In this document: in pieces, positions 12,964 through 20,546 of the stretch | Position numbering within the stretch: the first letter of the stretch is position 1 | Layout: every line of letters begins with the position of its first letter | Program-made: the position numbers and the translations under genes | The notes under the pieces: model-generated | Told to the model about the DNA's origin: nothing | The model's database searches: none | The model's input: the letters and a program-made list of their open reading frames with translations, nothing else | Assembly: GCA_001800515.1 (NCBI GenBank) | Contig: MGVN01000190.1 | Coordinates: 1-20,700 of the forward strand | Origin: Elusimicrobia bacterium RIFOXYB2_FULL_49_7 | GTDB taxonomy: Bacteria > Fibrobacterota > OXYB2-FULL-49-7 | Direction of reading: 5' to 3' | Length of the DNA stretch: 20,700 nt

Positions 12964-13676
12964 ACATCCGCTTCAAACGGGTTTTGCTTAAGATTTCCGG
13001 AGAAGCGCTCCTGGGGAGTCGCTCCTTTGGCCTTGATTCCACGGTGGTTGAGCGCATTGCCGACGAAGTCGCCGAACTTAACCGTATCGGCGTCCAGGTG
13101 GCGGTGGTCATCGGCGGCGGCAATATCTTTCGCGGTCTTAAAGAAAATTCCACTTCCGGCATTGACCGTACCACCGCAGACCATATGGGTATGCTCGGTA
13201 CGGTGATGAATTCGTTGGCCATGCAGGATTGTCTGGAGCGCGAAGGCGTCAATACCCGTGTCTTAAGCGCCATCCGGATGGATCAGATATGTGAACCCTT
13301 CATTAAACGTCGCGCGGTGCGCCATCTTGAAAAAGGGCGTGTCACCATTTTTGCCGCCGGTACAGGAAACCCCTATTTTACAACAGATACGGCCGGTGTG
13401 TTACGTGCTGTCGAAATCAAGGCGGATGCGATCATCAAGGCCACTAAGGTGGATGGGGTTTATGATGATGACCCGGTCAAGAATAAAAACGCAAAAAAGA
13501 TAGACGATATTTCTTATGATGAGGTGATGACACGTCATCTCAAGGTCATGGATATGACGGCTATTACTCTCTGTTCCGAAAATCAGCTGCCTATTCTGGT
13601 CTTAAATCTGCTCACCCCGGGCAATCTCAAACGGGCCATTGTCGGGGAAAAAATCGGCACCCTGATTCATCCATAG
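12960..13676 (+). CDS. pyrH: Uridylate kinase (UMP kinase)
   Basis: PyrH phosphorylates UMP to UDP with ATP; it is a cytosolic hexamer of the amino acid kinase fold. The 238-residue product has K-I-S-G-E-A-L-L-G at the start, [10 protein letters not shown] (the phosphate-binding loop), the [14 protein letters not shown] substrate segment, [12 protein letters not shown] and [13 protein letters not shown]. The start is GTG at 12960, overlapping the tsf stop by 4 bases (GTGA), as is common for this pair. In many bacteria the next gene is frr (ribosome recycling factor); here a membrane methyltransferase follows 12 bases later and frr is not in the window. Confidence 0.97.
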   Translation: MNIRFKRVLLKISGEALLGSRSFGLDSTVVERIADEVAELNRIGVQVAVVIGGGNIFRGLKENSTSGIDRTTADHMGMLGTVMNSLAMQDCLEREGVNTRVLSAIRMDQICEPFIKRRAVRHLEKGRVTIFAAGTGNPYFTTDTAGVLRAVEIKADAIIKATKVDGVYDDDPVKNKNAKKIDDISYDEVMTRHLKVMDMTAITLCSENQLPILVLNLLTPGNLKRAIVGEKIGTLIHP

Positions 13677-13688
13677 GATAATCTGTCC

Positions 13689-14285
13689 ATGCCGCTCGGA
13701 CAATTGTTATTCAAAGCGCGCAGTTATACGCCGATTCCTTTCTTAATCATTATTTTGTTCTTTGCAGCGCCGACTCCGTTTTCTTTAACATTGGGCTATG
13801 CGCTGATGTTGCTTGGAGAAGCACTCCGCATCTGGAGTGTGGGGTATACCGGCTTTACCACCCGTACCCGAAATGTGGGGGCCGCACAACTCGTCACCAG
13901 CGGCCCCTATGCTTATACCCGGAATCCCATTTATCTCGGTAATTTTATTTTATCTTTGGGTGTCTGCACGGCGTTTAATGCCTTGATGCCCTGGACGCTG
14001 CTTGTGTTCACAGCACTTTTCACTTTTCAGTACCATTTCATTATCCGGCTTGAAGAGGAAACTTTGGCCGGCAAATTCGGAGAAGCGTATCAAGCTTTTT
14101 TAGCAGGCGTACCCCGCTTCCTTCCTTCGTTACGCCGGTTTGCCGGAGCGTCCTCCCATTCTTTTCAACTCGCGGTCGGCCTCCGAAATGAGAAAAACAC
14201 CTTTGCCAGCATTCTTTTTATCGTTCTCTGTTCCCTTGCCTATTTCCTGTTTAACAATCCCCTGTTGTCATGGATTCATTCCTGA
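13689..14285 (+). CDS. Isoprenylcysteine carboxyl methyltransferase/PEMT-like membrane methyltransferase
   Basis: This is a 198-residue integral membrane protein with about five hydrophobic segments (roughly 16-30, 33-52, 80-97, 99-117 and 171-190). The cofactor-binding signature of the ICMT/phospholipid methyltransferase superfamily is clear: T-S-G-P-Y-A-Y-T-R-N-P-I-Y-L-G-N (70-85), followed by R-L-E-E-E-T-L (120-126) and F-G-E-A-Y-Q-A-F (130-137), which hold S-adenosylmethionine near the membrane surface. Bacterial members methylate lipids, isoprenoid-type acceptors or small molecules; the substrate here cannot be told. AGGA at 13674-13677 lies 11 bases before the ATG. It follows pyrH by 12 bases and overlaps the next glycosyltransferase gene by 16, suggesting one operon and perhaps a shared cell-envelope role. 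The C-terminal hydrophobic helix after residue 170 is an addition to the usual core. Confidence 0.85.
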   Translation: MPLGQLLFKARSYTPIPFLIIILFFAAPTPFSLTLGYALMLLGEALRIWSVGYTGFTTRTRNVGAAQLVTSGPYAYTRNPIYLGNFILSLGVCTAFNALMPWTLLVFTALFTFQYHFIIRLEEETLAGKFGEAYQAFLAGVPRFLPSLRRFAGASSHSFQLAVGLRNEKNTFASILFIVLCSLAYFLFNNPLLSWIHS

Positions 14286-15253
14286 TTATCAGGCTGAGCT
14301 CGTTGGGCGACATTCTTCTCTCTTTTCCGGCCATCCGTGCGCTTCGGGCGGCCTATCCAACGGCTCGAATCGATTTTCTGACAAAACCGGCTTACGCATC
14401 CCTGCTGTTAAACCATGCCGGACTGAATCATGTCCTTGTTTTGCAAAAGGGAACGATTCGGGAAGTGCTGACTCTGCGGCAAAAGATTCGTCGGGATTAT
14501 ACCCGGGTGTTTGATCTTCACCATAATCTCCGAAGCTGCCTGCTTACCATCGGATGGGCATCTGACCGGCTTCATCGGTTTCGGAAGTTTACCGTGAAAA
14601 GACGACTATTAGCCGGATGGCGCATCAATCTGTTAAAAAACGCTCCTTCTGTTCCGCTTCGTTATCTGGCCTGTGTTGAAAAAGCGGGCGCAACCGATGA
14701 CGGTCTGGGATTGCTTTTACAAAGGAATGCGGCTGCCTCAGCAGTTGCTGAAACGCTGGTTAAGTCTCCTATTGCCCTGGCGGTCGGTGCACGCTGGCCG
14801 ACCAAAGCGTGGCCGGTGGAACGATTCATCGAATTGATTCATCTTTTGCCTGAGGAACACTTTGTTTTGCTGGGAGATGGAGCGGATGGGGTTCGTGCCC
14901 GCGCGGTTGCTCAAGCTGCGCCGGAGCGGGTTATTGATTTGACGGGAAAGACGGATTTGCTGACCGTGGCGGAAGTGATTCGGCGTTGCCGCGGCATGGT
15001 GGCCAATGATTCGGGGCTGATGCACCTGGCCTGTGCCGTTGATACCCCGGTCGCGGCTCTATTCGGCTCAACGGTTCGAGAATTCGGCTTTTTCCCTTTT
15101 CGGGCGCGTGCCAAGGTTTTAGAAGCATCGGTGGATTGCCGTCCTTGTACAACGCAGGGAAGGCGTAATTGTCCCCAAAAGAGCTTGGTGTGTCTGACCG
15201 CCATTTCCGCTCAGGAAGTGCGGGAGGCGCTTTATCGCCTTAAGGTTTTATAA
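14270..15253 (+). CDS. GT9 glycosyltransferase (ADP-heptose:LPS heptosyltransferase-like)
   Basis: This is a 327-residue single-domain GT9 enzyme. The N-terminal acceptor half opens L-I-I-R-L-S-S-L-G-D-I-L-L-S-F-P (5-20), the standard family signature. The donor half contains A-V-G-A-R-W-P-T-K-A-W-P (about 171-182), V-L-L-G-D-G, D-L-T-G-K-T-D-L and V-A-N-D-S-G-L-M-H-L-A (about 243-253), where the aspartate-serine-glycine and histidine belong to the sugar-nucleotide pocket. A cysteine pattern near the end (C-R-P-C-x8-C-P-x5-C) is typical of WaaF-like members. The enzyme probably adds a heptose or similar sugar to the LPS core at the cytoplasmic face of the inner membrane. No ribosome site is evident; the start overlaps the preceding gene by 16 bases, so coupling is likely. 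Unlike the 699-residue GT9 at 5305-7404, there is no extra domain. Confidence 0.9.
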   Translation: MDSFLIIRLSSLGDILLSFPAIRALRAAYPTARIDFLTKPAYASLLLNHAGLNHVLVLQKGTIREVLTLRQKIRRDYTRVFDLHHNLRSCLLTIGWASDRLHRFRKFTVKRRLLAGWRINLLKNAPSVPLRYLACVEKAGATDDGLGLLLQRNAAASAVAETLVKSPIALAVGARWPTKAWPVERFIELIHLLPEEHFVLLGDGADGVRARAVAQAAPERVIDLTGKTDLLTVAEVIRRCRGMVANDSGLMHLACAVDTPVAALFGSTVREFGFFPFRARAKVLEASVDCRPCTTQGRRNCPQKSLVCLTAISAQEVREALYRLKVL

Positions 15254-15269
15254 CGGTTGCCCGGTTCGT

Positions 15270-15791
15270 TCATTCTGCATCGTATCGGATCAGAGAATGA
15301 GCGGGTACATTATCGAGCTTAGAACGACCTTTCAGAAAGTCCAGTTCAATCAAAAAGATCGCAGCCGCTACGTTTCCACTTAATTTTCGGACCAAGGCAA
15401 TGGCGGCTGCCATGGTGCCGCCTGTGGCCAGAAGGTCGTCTACCAGGAGAACCTTGTCTGTCTTGGTGATGGCGTCTTGATGAATTTGGATTCGGTCGGT
15501 GCCATATTCCAGCTGATAGGATATTTCCTCTGTGGGGGCGGGGAGTTTGCCGGGCTTACGGATAGGGACGAAAGGCAGCCCCAGGTAAAAGGCGATGGGC
15601 ATGCCGAAAATAAAACCGCGTGATTCAATGCCCACAATCTTTGTGATGCCGCTGTTCCGGTAGGGTTCGGCCATCTGTTTTACCGCCTCCTGCAACGCAT
15701 TACTATTCAAGAGCAGGGTGGTGATGTCTTTGAAGCCTATTCCCTTTTTTGGAAAATCCATAACGGTTCGGATAGTGGATTTCAGATCCAT
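15270..15791 (-). CDS. apt: Adenine phosphoribosyltransferase
   Basis: Apt salvages adenine by joining it to PRPP to give AMP. The 173-residue product has normal length and motifs: F-P-K-K-G-I-G-F-K-D-I-T at the start (13-24), G-I-E-S-R-G-F-I-F-G (54-63), the flexible-loop region R-K-P-G-K-L-P (78-84), the Y-x-L-E-Y-G segment (92-97) and the PRPP-binding V-L-L-V-D-D-L-L-A-T-G-G-T (114-126). The start has AGGAG 6 bases upstream on the minus strand. It converges with the GT9 gene, with only 16 bases between the stops and no convincing terminator. It diverges from the queuosine cluster, sharing a 93-base intergenic region. Nothing is odd in the protein. Confidence 0.96.
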   Translation of the reverse strand: MDLKSTIRTVMDFPKKGIGFKDITTLLLNSNALQEAVKQMAEPYRNSGITKIVGIESRGFIFGMPIAFYLGLPFVPIRKPGKLPAPTEEISYQLEYGTDRIQIHQDAITKTDKVLLVDDLLATGGTMAAAIALVRKLSGNVAAAIFLIELDFLKGRSKLDNVPAHSLIRYDAE

Positions 15792-15832
15792 AAGATGCTC
15801 CTACGATTAAAGTGAAGAGTTAAATTCTGTTG

Positions 15833-15861
15833 TTGAAAAAATATCTTTGTGGAAATTATTT
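15833..15861 (+). promoter_or_regulatory. Candidate sigma70 promoter for the zinc ribbon-queE-queC cluster
   Basis: TTGAAA (15833-15838) and TTATTT (15856-15861) are 17 bases apart, giving a transcript start near 15868 and a leader of about 17 bases to the ATG at 15885. An AAGGA at 15868-15872 lies 12 bases before that ATG, a little far. There is no space for a preQ1 riboswitch in so short a leader. Confidence 0.45.
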
Positions 15862-15884
15862 TGCAATAAGGATTAAATACAACG

Positions 15885-16073
15885 ATGGTCAATTGCCCCT
15901 CCTGCCAAAGCAGAAGAATTCATATCCTCGATAAAGGCCTCAAGAAAGTGGTGCGCTTTTTTCAGGGGAATAACCGTTTCGCCTGTCGCGATTGTGGGGC
16001 GACTTGGCGTGAGCGCGAACCGCACCTTCGCCTCAAACTCAAACGGAAACGACAGAACTGCGGCACGGTATGA
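15885..16073 (+). CDS. Small zinc ribbon protein leading the queuosine genes
   Basis: This is a 62-residue basic protein of unknown function. It has two C-x-x-C knuckles: C-P-S-C (C4, C7) and C-R-D-C (C34, C37), 26 residues apart, the layout of a zinc ribbon. F-A-C-R-D-C-G-A-T-W around the second pair resembles transposase-associated and ribosomal-type zinc ribbons. The end (residues 42-56) is rich in arginine and lysine, fitting nucleic acid binding. The frame is real rather than a shadow: its TGA overlaps the queE start by 4 bases (ATGA), it follows a candidate promoter, and the two knuckles are intact. It has no recognised role in queuosine synthesis; an RNA- or DNA-binding accessory or regulator is possible, but this is inference. 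Confidence 0.75.
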   Translation: MVNCPSCQSRRIHILDKGLKKVVRFFQGNNRFACRDCGATWREREPHLRLKLKRKRQNCGTV

Positions 16074-16711
16074 CTCTGCTCGTTTCCGAGATATTCAAGT
16101 CCATCCAGGGAGAATCGACGCACAGCGGGCGAATCTGCGCTTTTGTCCGGCTATCGGAGTGCAATTTGGCGTGTTCCTGGTGTGATACTCGATATGCCTG
16201 GACACAGGGTCGGGTGATGGCTTTAAATGCGATTGTTAAACAGGTATTGGCCTTCAAGACAAGGTTGATTGAGGTGACAGGCGGAGAACCCTTGCTTCAG
16301 GCCGGAACGCTTCCTCTTCTTCGGCGGCTCCTGAAGGAGAAAAAAAAGATTCTCCTTGAAACCAACGGTTCACTTTCCCTGGCGGGTGTTCCCAAAGGGG
16401 TGCATATTATCATGGATATCAAGACGCCTTCTTCCGGCGTGGTCATTCCCTATCTTCCCGCCAATCTCAGCTGGTTGAAGCCGAGTGATGAAATCAAGTT
16501 CGTGGTAGCGGATAATAAGGACCTCGCCTTTTCTGGGAAGTTTATTCGCCGGCACGGATTAGATAAAAAGCATACGGTTCTTCTCTCTCCGGTAGCGGGT
16601 CGACTATCTTTGGCACGGGTGGCGGCTTGGTGCTTAAAAAGCGGGTTGAATGTCCGACTGAACGTCCAACTTCACAAGATTCTCTGGCCAAAACAGACGC
16701 GCGGGGTCTGA
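16070..16711 (+). CDS. queE: 7-carboxy-7-deazaguanine synthase (radical SAM)
   Basis: QueE rearranges 6-carboxy-5,6,7,8-tetrahydropterin to 7-carboxy-7-deazaguanine, using S-adenosylmethionine and a [4Fe-4S] cluster. The 213-residue product starts with the family signature V-S-E-I-F-K-S-I-Q-G-E-S (5-16). It has the cluster motif C-N-L-A-C-S-W-C-D-T (C31, C35, C38; C-x3-C-x2-C), V-T-G-G-E-P for S-adenosylmethionine binding (about 69-74), and L-L-E-T-N-G-S. The D-I-K-T-P-S-S-G segment is also conserved in QueE. The ATG overlaps the zinc ribbon stop by 4 bases and the TGA overlaps the queC start by 1 base (TGATG), so the three genes are one translation unit. QueD is not in the window; FolE at 2509-3072 supplies the pathway's pterin precursor. 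Confidence 0.94.
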   Translation: MTLLVSEIFKSIQGESTHSGRICAFVRLSECNLACSWCDTRYAWTQGRVMALNAIVKQVLAFKTRLIEVTGGEPLLQAGTLPLLRRLLKEKKKILLETNGSLSLAGVPKGVHIIMDIKTPSSGVVIPYLPANLSWLKPSDEIKFVVADNKDLAFSGKFIRRHGLDKKHTVLLSPVAGRLSLARVAAWCLKSGLNVRLNVQLHKILWPKQTRGV

Positions 16712-17382
16712 TGACGAAACGGAAAGACAAGGCACTGGTTGTTTTTTCCGGTGGACAGGATTCGACCACATGTCTTTATTGGGCCATGCGCCGCTTTGGA
16801 CCGGAAAATGTCTCGGCCGTCACTTTTGATTATGGTCACCGCCATAAAATCGAGATACAAAGCGCTCAACGTATCGCCCGTTTGGCCGGTATTCCCCATC
16901 AGATTTTATCCATCAGCACCTTTCGTGAATTGGGCGGAAGCTCTCTTACTTCCGCTTTGGCCGTGAGTCATCGTCGCGGCCGACGAGGACTTCCCAATAC
17001 CTTTGTGCCTGGTCGTAATCTGATATTCCTTACTTTTGCAGCGGCGTATGCGTATCCTGCAGGCATTCGCCATCTTGTGGCCGGGGTTTGCCAGGCCGAT
17101 GTGGCCGGTTATCCGGATTGCCGACGGAATACCATACGGGCCCTTGAAAAGAGTCTTTGTCTTGGCATGGATTTTCCCTTCCGCATTCATACCCCCCTGA
17201 TTCGTTTAAGCAAGCCCGATACGGTTCGTTTGGCGGTCCGGCTGCAGGCCCTTCCTGCATTGGCTTTGAGTCATACCTGTTATAACGGCAAGCGGCCGCC
17301 TTGCGGAAAATGCATGGCTTGCCGTCTTCGCGCCGATGCTTTTGCCGAGGCGGGCATCCCGGACCCACTCCTGTCGCGATAA
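16711..17382 (+). CDS. queC: 7-cyano-7-deazaguanine synthase (preQ0 synthase)
   Basis: QueC uses ATP and ammonia to convert 7-carboxy-7-deazaguanine to preQ0. The 223-residue product has the PP-loop S-G-G-Q-D-S-T-T-C-L (13-22), F-D-Y-G-H-R-H-x-x-E, V-P-G-R-N-L-I-F-L and Y-P-D-C-R, all typical. The structural zinc site is intact: C190, C198, C201 and C204 in C-Y-N-G-K-R-P-P-C-G-K-C-M-A-C. ATG 16711 was chosen because it directly overlaps the queE stop and starts just before the first strand; an earlier in-frame start at 16627 would only add unrelated residues inside queE. It is the last gene of the cluster. lepA begins 41 bases later and may be transcribed from here. Confidence 0.94.
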   Translation: MTKRKDKALVVFSGGQDSTTCLYWAMRRFGPENVSAVTFDYGHRHKIEIQSAQRIARLAGIPHQILSISTFRELGGSSLTSALAVSHRRGRRGLPNTFVPGRNLIFLTFAAAYAYPAGIRHLVAGVCQADVAGYPDCRRNTIRALEKSLCLGMDFPFRIHTPLIRLSKPDTVRLAVRLQALPALALSHTCYNGKRPPCGKCMACRLRADAFAEAGIPDPLLSR

Positions 17383-17423
17383 AGGTATTTATTCCCACTC
17401 TCGATTAATTATTTTTACGGCCA

Positions 17424-19229
17424 ATGGAACAATCCCGAATCCGGAACTTCTGTATCATCGCCCACATCGATCACGGCAAATCCACCCTGGCGGATCGGCT
17501 GCTTGAAAAAACCGGTACCCTCGATCGTTATCAGATGATGGACCAGGTCCTTGATAATATGGATTTGGAACGTGAACGCGGCATCACCATTAAAGCGCAT
17601 GCCATCCGGATGGTATACAAGGCCAAAGACGGGATCGAATATGTGCTCAATCTCATCGATACGCCCGGCCATGTGGATTTCACGTACGAAGTGAGTCGCA
17701 GTCTTTCTGCCTGCGAAGGGGCTATCCTGGTGGTCGACGCCTCTCAAGGGGTTGAGGCGCAGACCTTGTCCAATCTCTATCTGGCGCTGGGCAACGACAT
17801 GACCATCATTCCGGTGCTGAATAAAATCGACCTCCCGTCTGCGGATGTCCCCAAAGCGGTGGAAGAGCTGAATAATCTGCTCGGAGGCGACATAGAGCCT
17901 CTGCTCATCAGTGCCAAGGACGGCACCGGAGTGGAGGCGGTATTGGAAGCGGTGGTGAAACAGGTGCCGCCGCCTAAAGGAAATCCTGATGCTCCATTAA
18001 AGGCGCTCATTTTTGATTCCGTATTCGATTCCTATCGCGGAGCCGTTGCTTTTGTCCGGGTGGTCGATGGTGTACTGAAACAGGGGAGCCTGCTTCGTTT
18101 CTTTGCCATTGACCAGCAATTCGGTGCGGATGAGGTGGGTCATCTCAAACTCAAGCGGGTCAAAGTGGATCGACTGGAGACCGGCGAGGTGGGTTATCTG
18201 ATCGCCAACATCAAGAGAGTGGCGGATATCAAGATAGGCGATACTGTGACCACGGCCAAAGAGGGAACCGCCGAGCCGCTTCCCGGTTACCAGGAAGTCA
18301 AGCCCATGGTGTATTGCGGGCTGTATCCTGAAAATCCGGATAATTATGATGATCTTCGCGATTCCCTGGATAAATTAGCCTTAAACGACTCCTCCATCAG
18401 TTGGGAACCCGAGACCTCCACGGCACTGGGTTTTGGTTTCCGCGCCGGTTTCTTGGGTCTGCTCCACATGGAAATCATCCAGGAACGGCTGGACAGAGAG
18501 TTTGGGGTGGATATCATCAATACGGTCCCGAACGTCAAATATCGGGTTCGACTGAGGGATGGTGCACAACTTTTTTTGGAAAATCCGAGCAAGTTGCCCG
18601 CCGTCAATCTGCTGGACTATTTGGAAGAACCTTATGTTATTGCCAAGATCATTGTTCCTACGGAGTATGTGGGCAACATGATGAAGCTGGGGGAGGAGAA
18701 GCGGGGCGTTTATATCAGCATGGAATATCTCGACCCCACACGGGTCAATATGCAATATGAATTCCCTCTGGCTGAAATCATTTTTGATTTCTTCGACCGC
18801 CTCAAGTCGTTGTCGCGCGGTTACGCCTCTTTTGATTATGAATTCAAGGAATACCGGCAGAGCGATCTCGTCAAACTCGATATTCTTATCAACGCCAATC
18901 CGGTGGACGCCTTTTCCATCATCATCCATCGCGACAAGGCGTATACCTGGGGCCAAAACCTGGCCACCCGCCTCAAGGATCTCATCCCGCGCCAGATGTT
19001 CGAGGTCGTCATCCAGGCGGCCATCGGATCGCGCGTCATCAGCCGTACCGTGGTGAAACCGCTCCGCAAGAATGTGACGGCCAAGTGCTACGGCGGAGAT
19101 ATTTCACGCAAACGCAAACTCCTCGAAAAGCAGAAAGAGGGAAAAAAGCGGATGAAACAGGTGGGTCAGGTGGAGATACCGCAGGAGGCCTTTTTTGCGG
19201 TTCTCTCCATGAACCAGGAAGCGGGGTAA
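17424..19229 (+). CDS. lepA: Elongation factor 4 (LepA), translational GTPase
   Basis: LepA is a ribosome-associated GTPase that acts in initiation and translocation under stress. The 601-residue product aligns over the full family length. The G motifs are A-H-I-D-H-G-K-S-T (13-21), [13 protein letters not shown] and N-K-I-D; the EF-G-like domains follow. The LepA-specific C-terminal region is intact, including [34 protein letters not shown] and the [11 protein letters not shown] segment. There is no Shine-Dalgarno sequence before the ATG; the 41-base gap after queC is AT-rich. The signal peptidase homologue begins at the base after the stop, the usual lepA-lepB order. Confidence 0.97.
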   Translation: MEQSRIRNFCIIAHIDHGKSTLADRLLEKTGTLDRYQMMDQVLDNMDLERERGITIKAHAIRMVYKAKDGIEYVLNLIDTPGHVDFTYEVSRSLSACEGAILVVDASQGVEAQTLSNLYLALGNDMTIIPVLNKIDLPSADVPKAVEELNNLLGGDIEPLLISAKDGTGVEAVLEAVVKQVPPPKGNPDAPLKALIFDSVFDSYRGAVAFVRVVDGVLKQGSLLRFFAIDQQFGADEVGHLKLKRVKVDRLETGEVGYLIANIKRVADIKIGDTVTTAKEGTAEPLPGYQEVKPMVYCGLYPENPDNYDDLRDSLDKLALNDSSISWEPETSTALGFGFRAGFLGLLHMEIIQERLDREFGVDIINTVPNVKYRVRLRDGAQLFLENPSKLPAVNLLDYLEEPYVIAKIIVPTEYVGNMMKLGEEKRGVYISMEYLDPTRVNMQYEFPLAEIIFDFFDRLKSLSRGYASFDYEFKEYRQSDLVKLDILINANPVDAFSIIIHRDKAYTWGQNLATRLKDLIPRQMFEVVIQAAIGSRVISRTVVKPLRKNVTAKCYGGDISRKRKLLEKQKEGKKRMKQVGQVEIPQEAFFAVLSMNQEAG

Positions 19230-20204
19230 ATGGACCGTTTTCGCGAAATTACGGAACAAACCCGCCATGTCAAGGACCTCCGGCTTGTGCTTTATGAGGT
19301 GGTTGAAGTCGGTATGGCGGTCCTTTTTTTCGCCCTATTGACCCGTCTTTTTTTCTTTCAGGCTTTTACGGTACCCTCCCCGGCCATGGAGGGAACCCTG
19401 TTGCCGGGAGACCGCTTTTTCGCCAATCGGCTCGTGTATGGTCTTAAACTTCCCTTTTCCGATAAGATTCTCCTCCGTTTCAAGCGACCCCGTATGGGCG
19501 AGGTGGCTGTTTTCCGAGACCCGGGTTTGATGGGTCGCTTGTCGGTGCGCCGCTGTATCGCCGGCCCGGGTCAGACCGTGCACTTGACCGATAAAAAGGT
19601 CTTTGTGGATGGCGCGGAATTCCGTTTTCCCGCTACCGCTCGTTCCGGGGGGACCGTTTCCATTGAAGAACGTTTCTCTCCCCGCGACACCTTTCATCCT
19701 TTCCGCATCCCGCAGCCGGGGGAACGCATCCGGATTGATACGTTGCCGCTTCGGGAATTTGATTTTTTATCCTCACTTATCCGCCAGGAAAACCCGGAAA
19801 GCCGTTTTACCATAACAGCGGATCTGATGAAAGGGAACCTTCCTTGTGATCTGCCCGATTTAGCCGACCTTCGGATGGATCTCCTGCAACAGGATAGTTT
19901 GCCGAGTTTGGACCGTATGAATTGGATCCAGTTGTCCAATGTTCTCAACTTCCTGACCTCCCGCGGAGATTCAGCCGTTTATTCAATCCGCCGGGTACTT
20001 TACCGTGACGGCGTGCAGGTGAAGGAGTATCCGGTTCGGCGGCGTCATTTCTTTTTTATGGGCGACAACTGGGATGACAGTGAAGACAGCCGTTTTACCG
20101 GTCTTATCATGGAGGACTTGATTGTTGCGCGGGCCTCTTTTACCTATTGGTCCGCATCGCCGCAGGGAGGACTTCGCTGGTCTCGTCTTTTTCTTTTTCT
20201 CTGA
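19230..20204 (+). CDS. Signal peptidase I (LepB) homologue lacking the catalytic serine and lysine
   Basis: This is a 324-residue membrane-anchored protein with one clear transmembrane segment (about 24-46) and a large domain expected outside the inner membrane. The S26 boxes are recognisable. Box B is V-P-S-P-A-M-E-G-T-L-L-P-G-D (48-61), box D is S-V-R-R-C-I-A-G-P-G (105-114) and box E is F-M-G-D-N-W-D-D-S-E-D-S-R (276-288). In active enzymes box B reads S-x-S-M with the second serine as nucleophile, and box D reads Y-x-K-R-x-x-G-x-P-G-D with the lysine as base. Here the nucleophile is Ala52 (codon gcc) and the base is Arg107 (cgc). Box E, needed for the fold, is intact. About 150 residues are inserted between boxes D and E, as in FCB-type LepB. 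It follows lepA directly, where active lepB usually sits. It is probably an inactive paralogue. Confidence 0.82.
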   Translation: MDRFREITEQTRHVKDLRLVLYEVVEVGMAVLFFALLTRLFFFQAFTVPSPAMEGTLLPGDRFFANRLVYGLKLPFSDKILLRFKRPRMGEVAVFRDPGLMGRLSVRRCIAGPGQTVHLTDKKVFVDGAEFRFPATARSGGTVSIEERFSPRDTFHPFRIPQPGERIRIDTLPLREFDFLSSLIRQENPESRFTITADLMKGNLPCDLPDLADLRMDLLQQDSLPSLDRMNWIQLSNVLNFLTSRGDSAVYSIRRVLYRDGVQVKEYPVRRRHFFFMGDNWDDSEDSRFTGLIMEDLIVARASFTYWSASPQGGLRWSRLFLFL

Positions 20205-20252
20205 AACGGAAATGGGGCGTCTTGTCGGGTAATTTATTTATTTTCTTATGCC

Positions 20253-20546
20253 ATGGGAAAACTGAAGATAACCAAGAGCCGGACAGGTATTGAAGAACAC
20301 CGGCGTACAATCGATCGCCTGAATCGGGCCCTGCTGACCCTGCTGAATCGCCGTGTGAAAGCAGCCTGTCGCATTGGGGCCATCAAGAAGCAACAGGGAT
20401 TACCGATTTCCGATCTTTCCCGTGAAAAAGCCATTATGGCGGCATTATGCGCCGATAATCCGGGACCGCTTGATACTATCGCGATCCATGCCATTTTCAG
20501 GACCATTATCCGGCATACCAAACGGTTGGAAAGGAAACTCAGTTGA
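20253..20546 (+). CDS. aroQ: Chorismate mutase, AroQ type
   Basis: This 97-residue all-helical protein converts chorismate to prephenate, the branch to phenylalanine and tyrosine. It matches the AroQ-alpha fold. The first helix has H-R-R-T-I-D-R-L-N-R-A-L-L-T-L-L-N-R-R, giving the shared-subunit arginine and the second arginine. I-G-A-I-K-K provides the lysine, and I-S-D-L-S-R-E-K the aspartate, arginine and glutamate. N-P-G-P-L and I-F-R-T-I-I form the last helix, where glutamate replaces the E. coli Gln88, as in other family members. The active site appears complete. No ribosome site is visible; the 48-base gap after the LepB homologue is AT-rich. Its TGA overlaps the TTG start of the AroA-like gene, so translation is coupled. 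Confidence 0.9.
   Translation: MGKLKITKSRTGIEEHRRTIDRLNRALLTLLNRRVKAACRIGAIKKQQGLPISDLSREKAIMAALCADNPGPLDTIAIHAIFRTIIRHTKRLERKLS

Noticed and set aside
15254..15269. Possible terminator between GT9 and apt
   Set aside because: Only a 4-bp AACG/CGTT match; too weak.
15792..15884. Possible preQ1 riboswitch ahead of the queuosine genes
   Set aside because: The predicted leader is only about 17 bases and no preQ1-I-like stem and A-rich tail could be found.
19383..19385. Sequencing error as explanation for the missing LepB serine
   Set aside because: Ser to Ala could be a single base change, but the lysine position (cgc, Arg) needs at least two changes and neighbouring conserved residues (P to G after M-E, D to Q after P-G) also differ.
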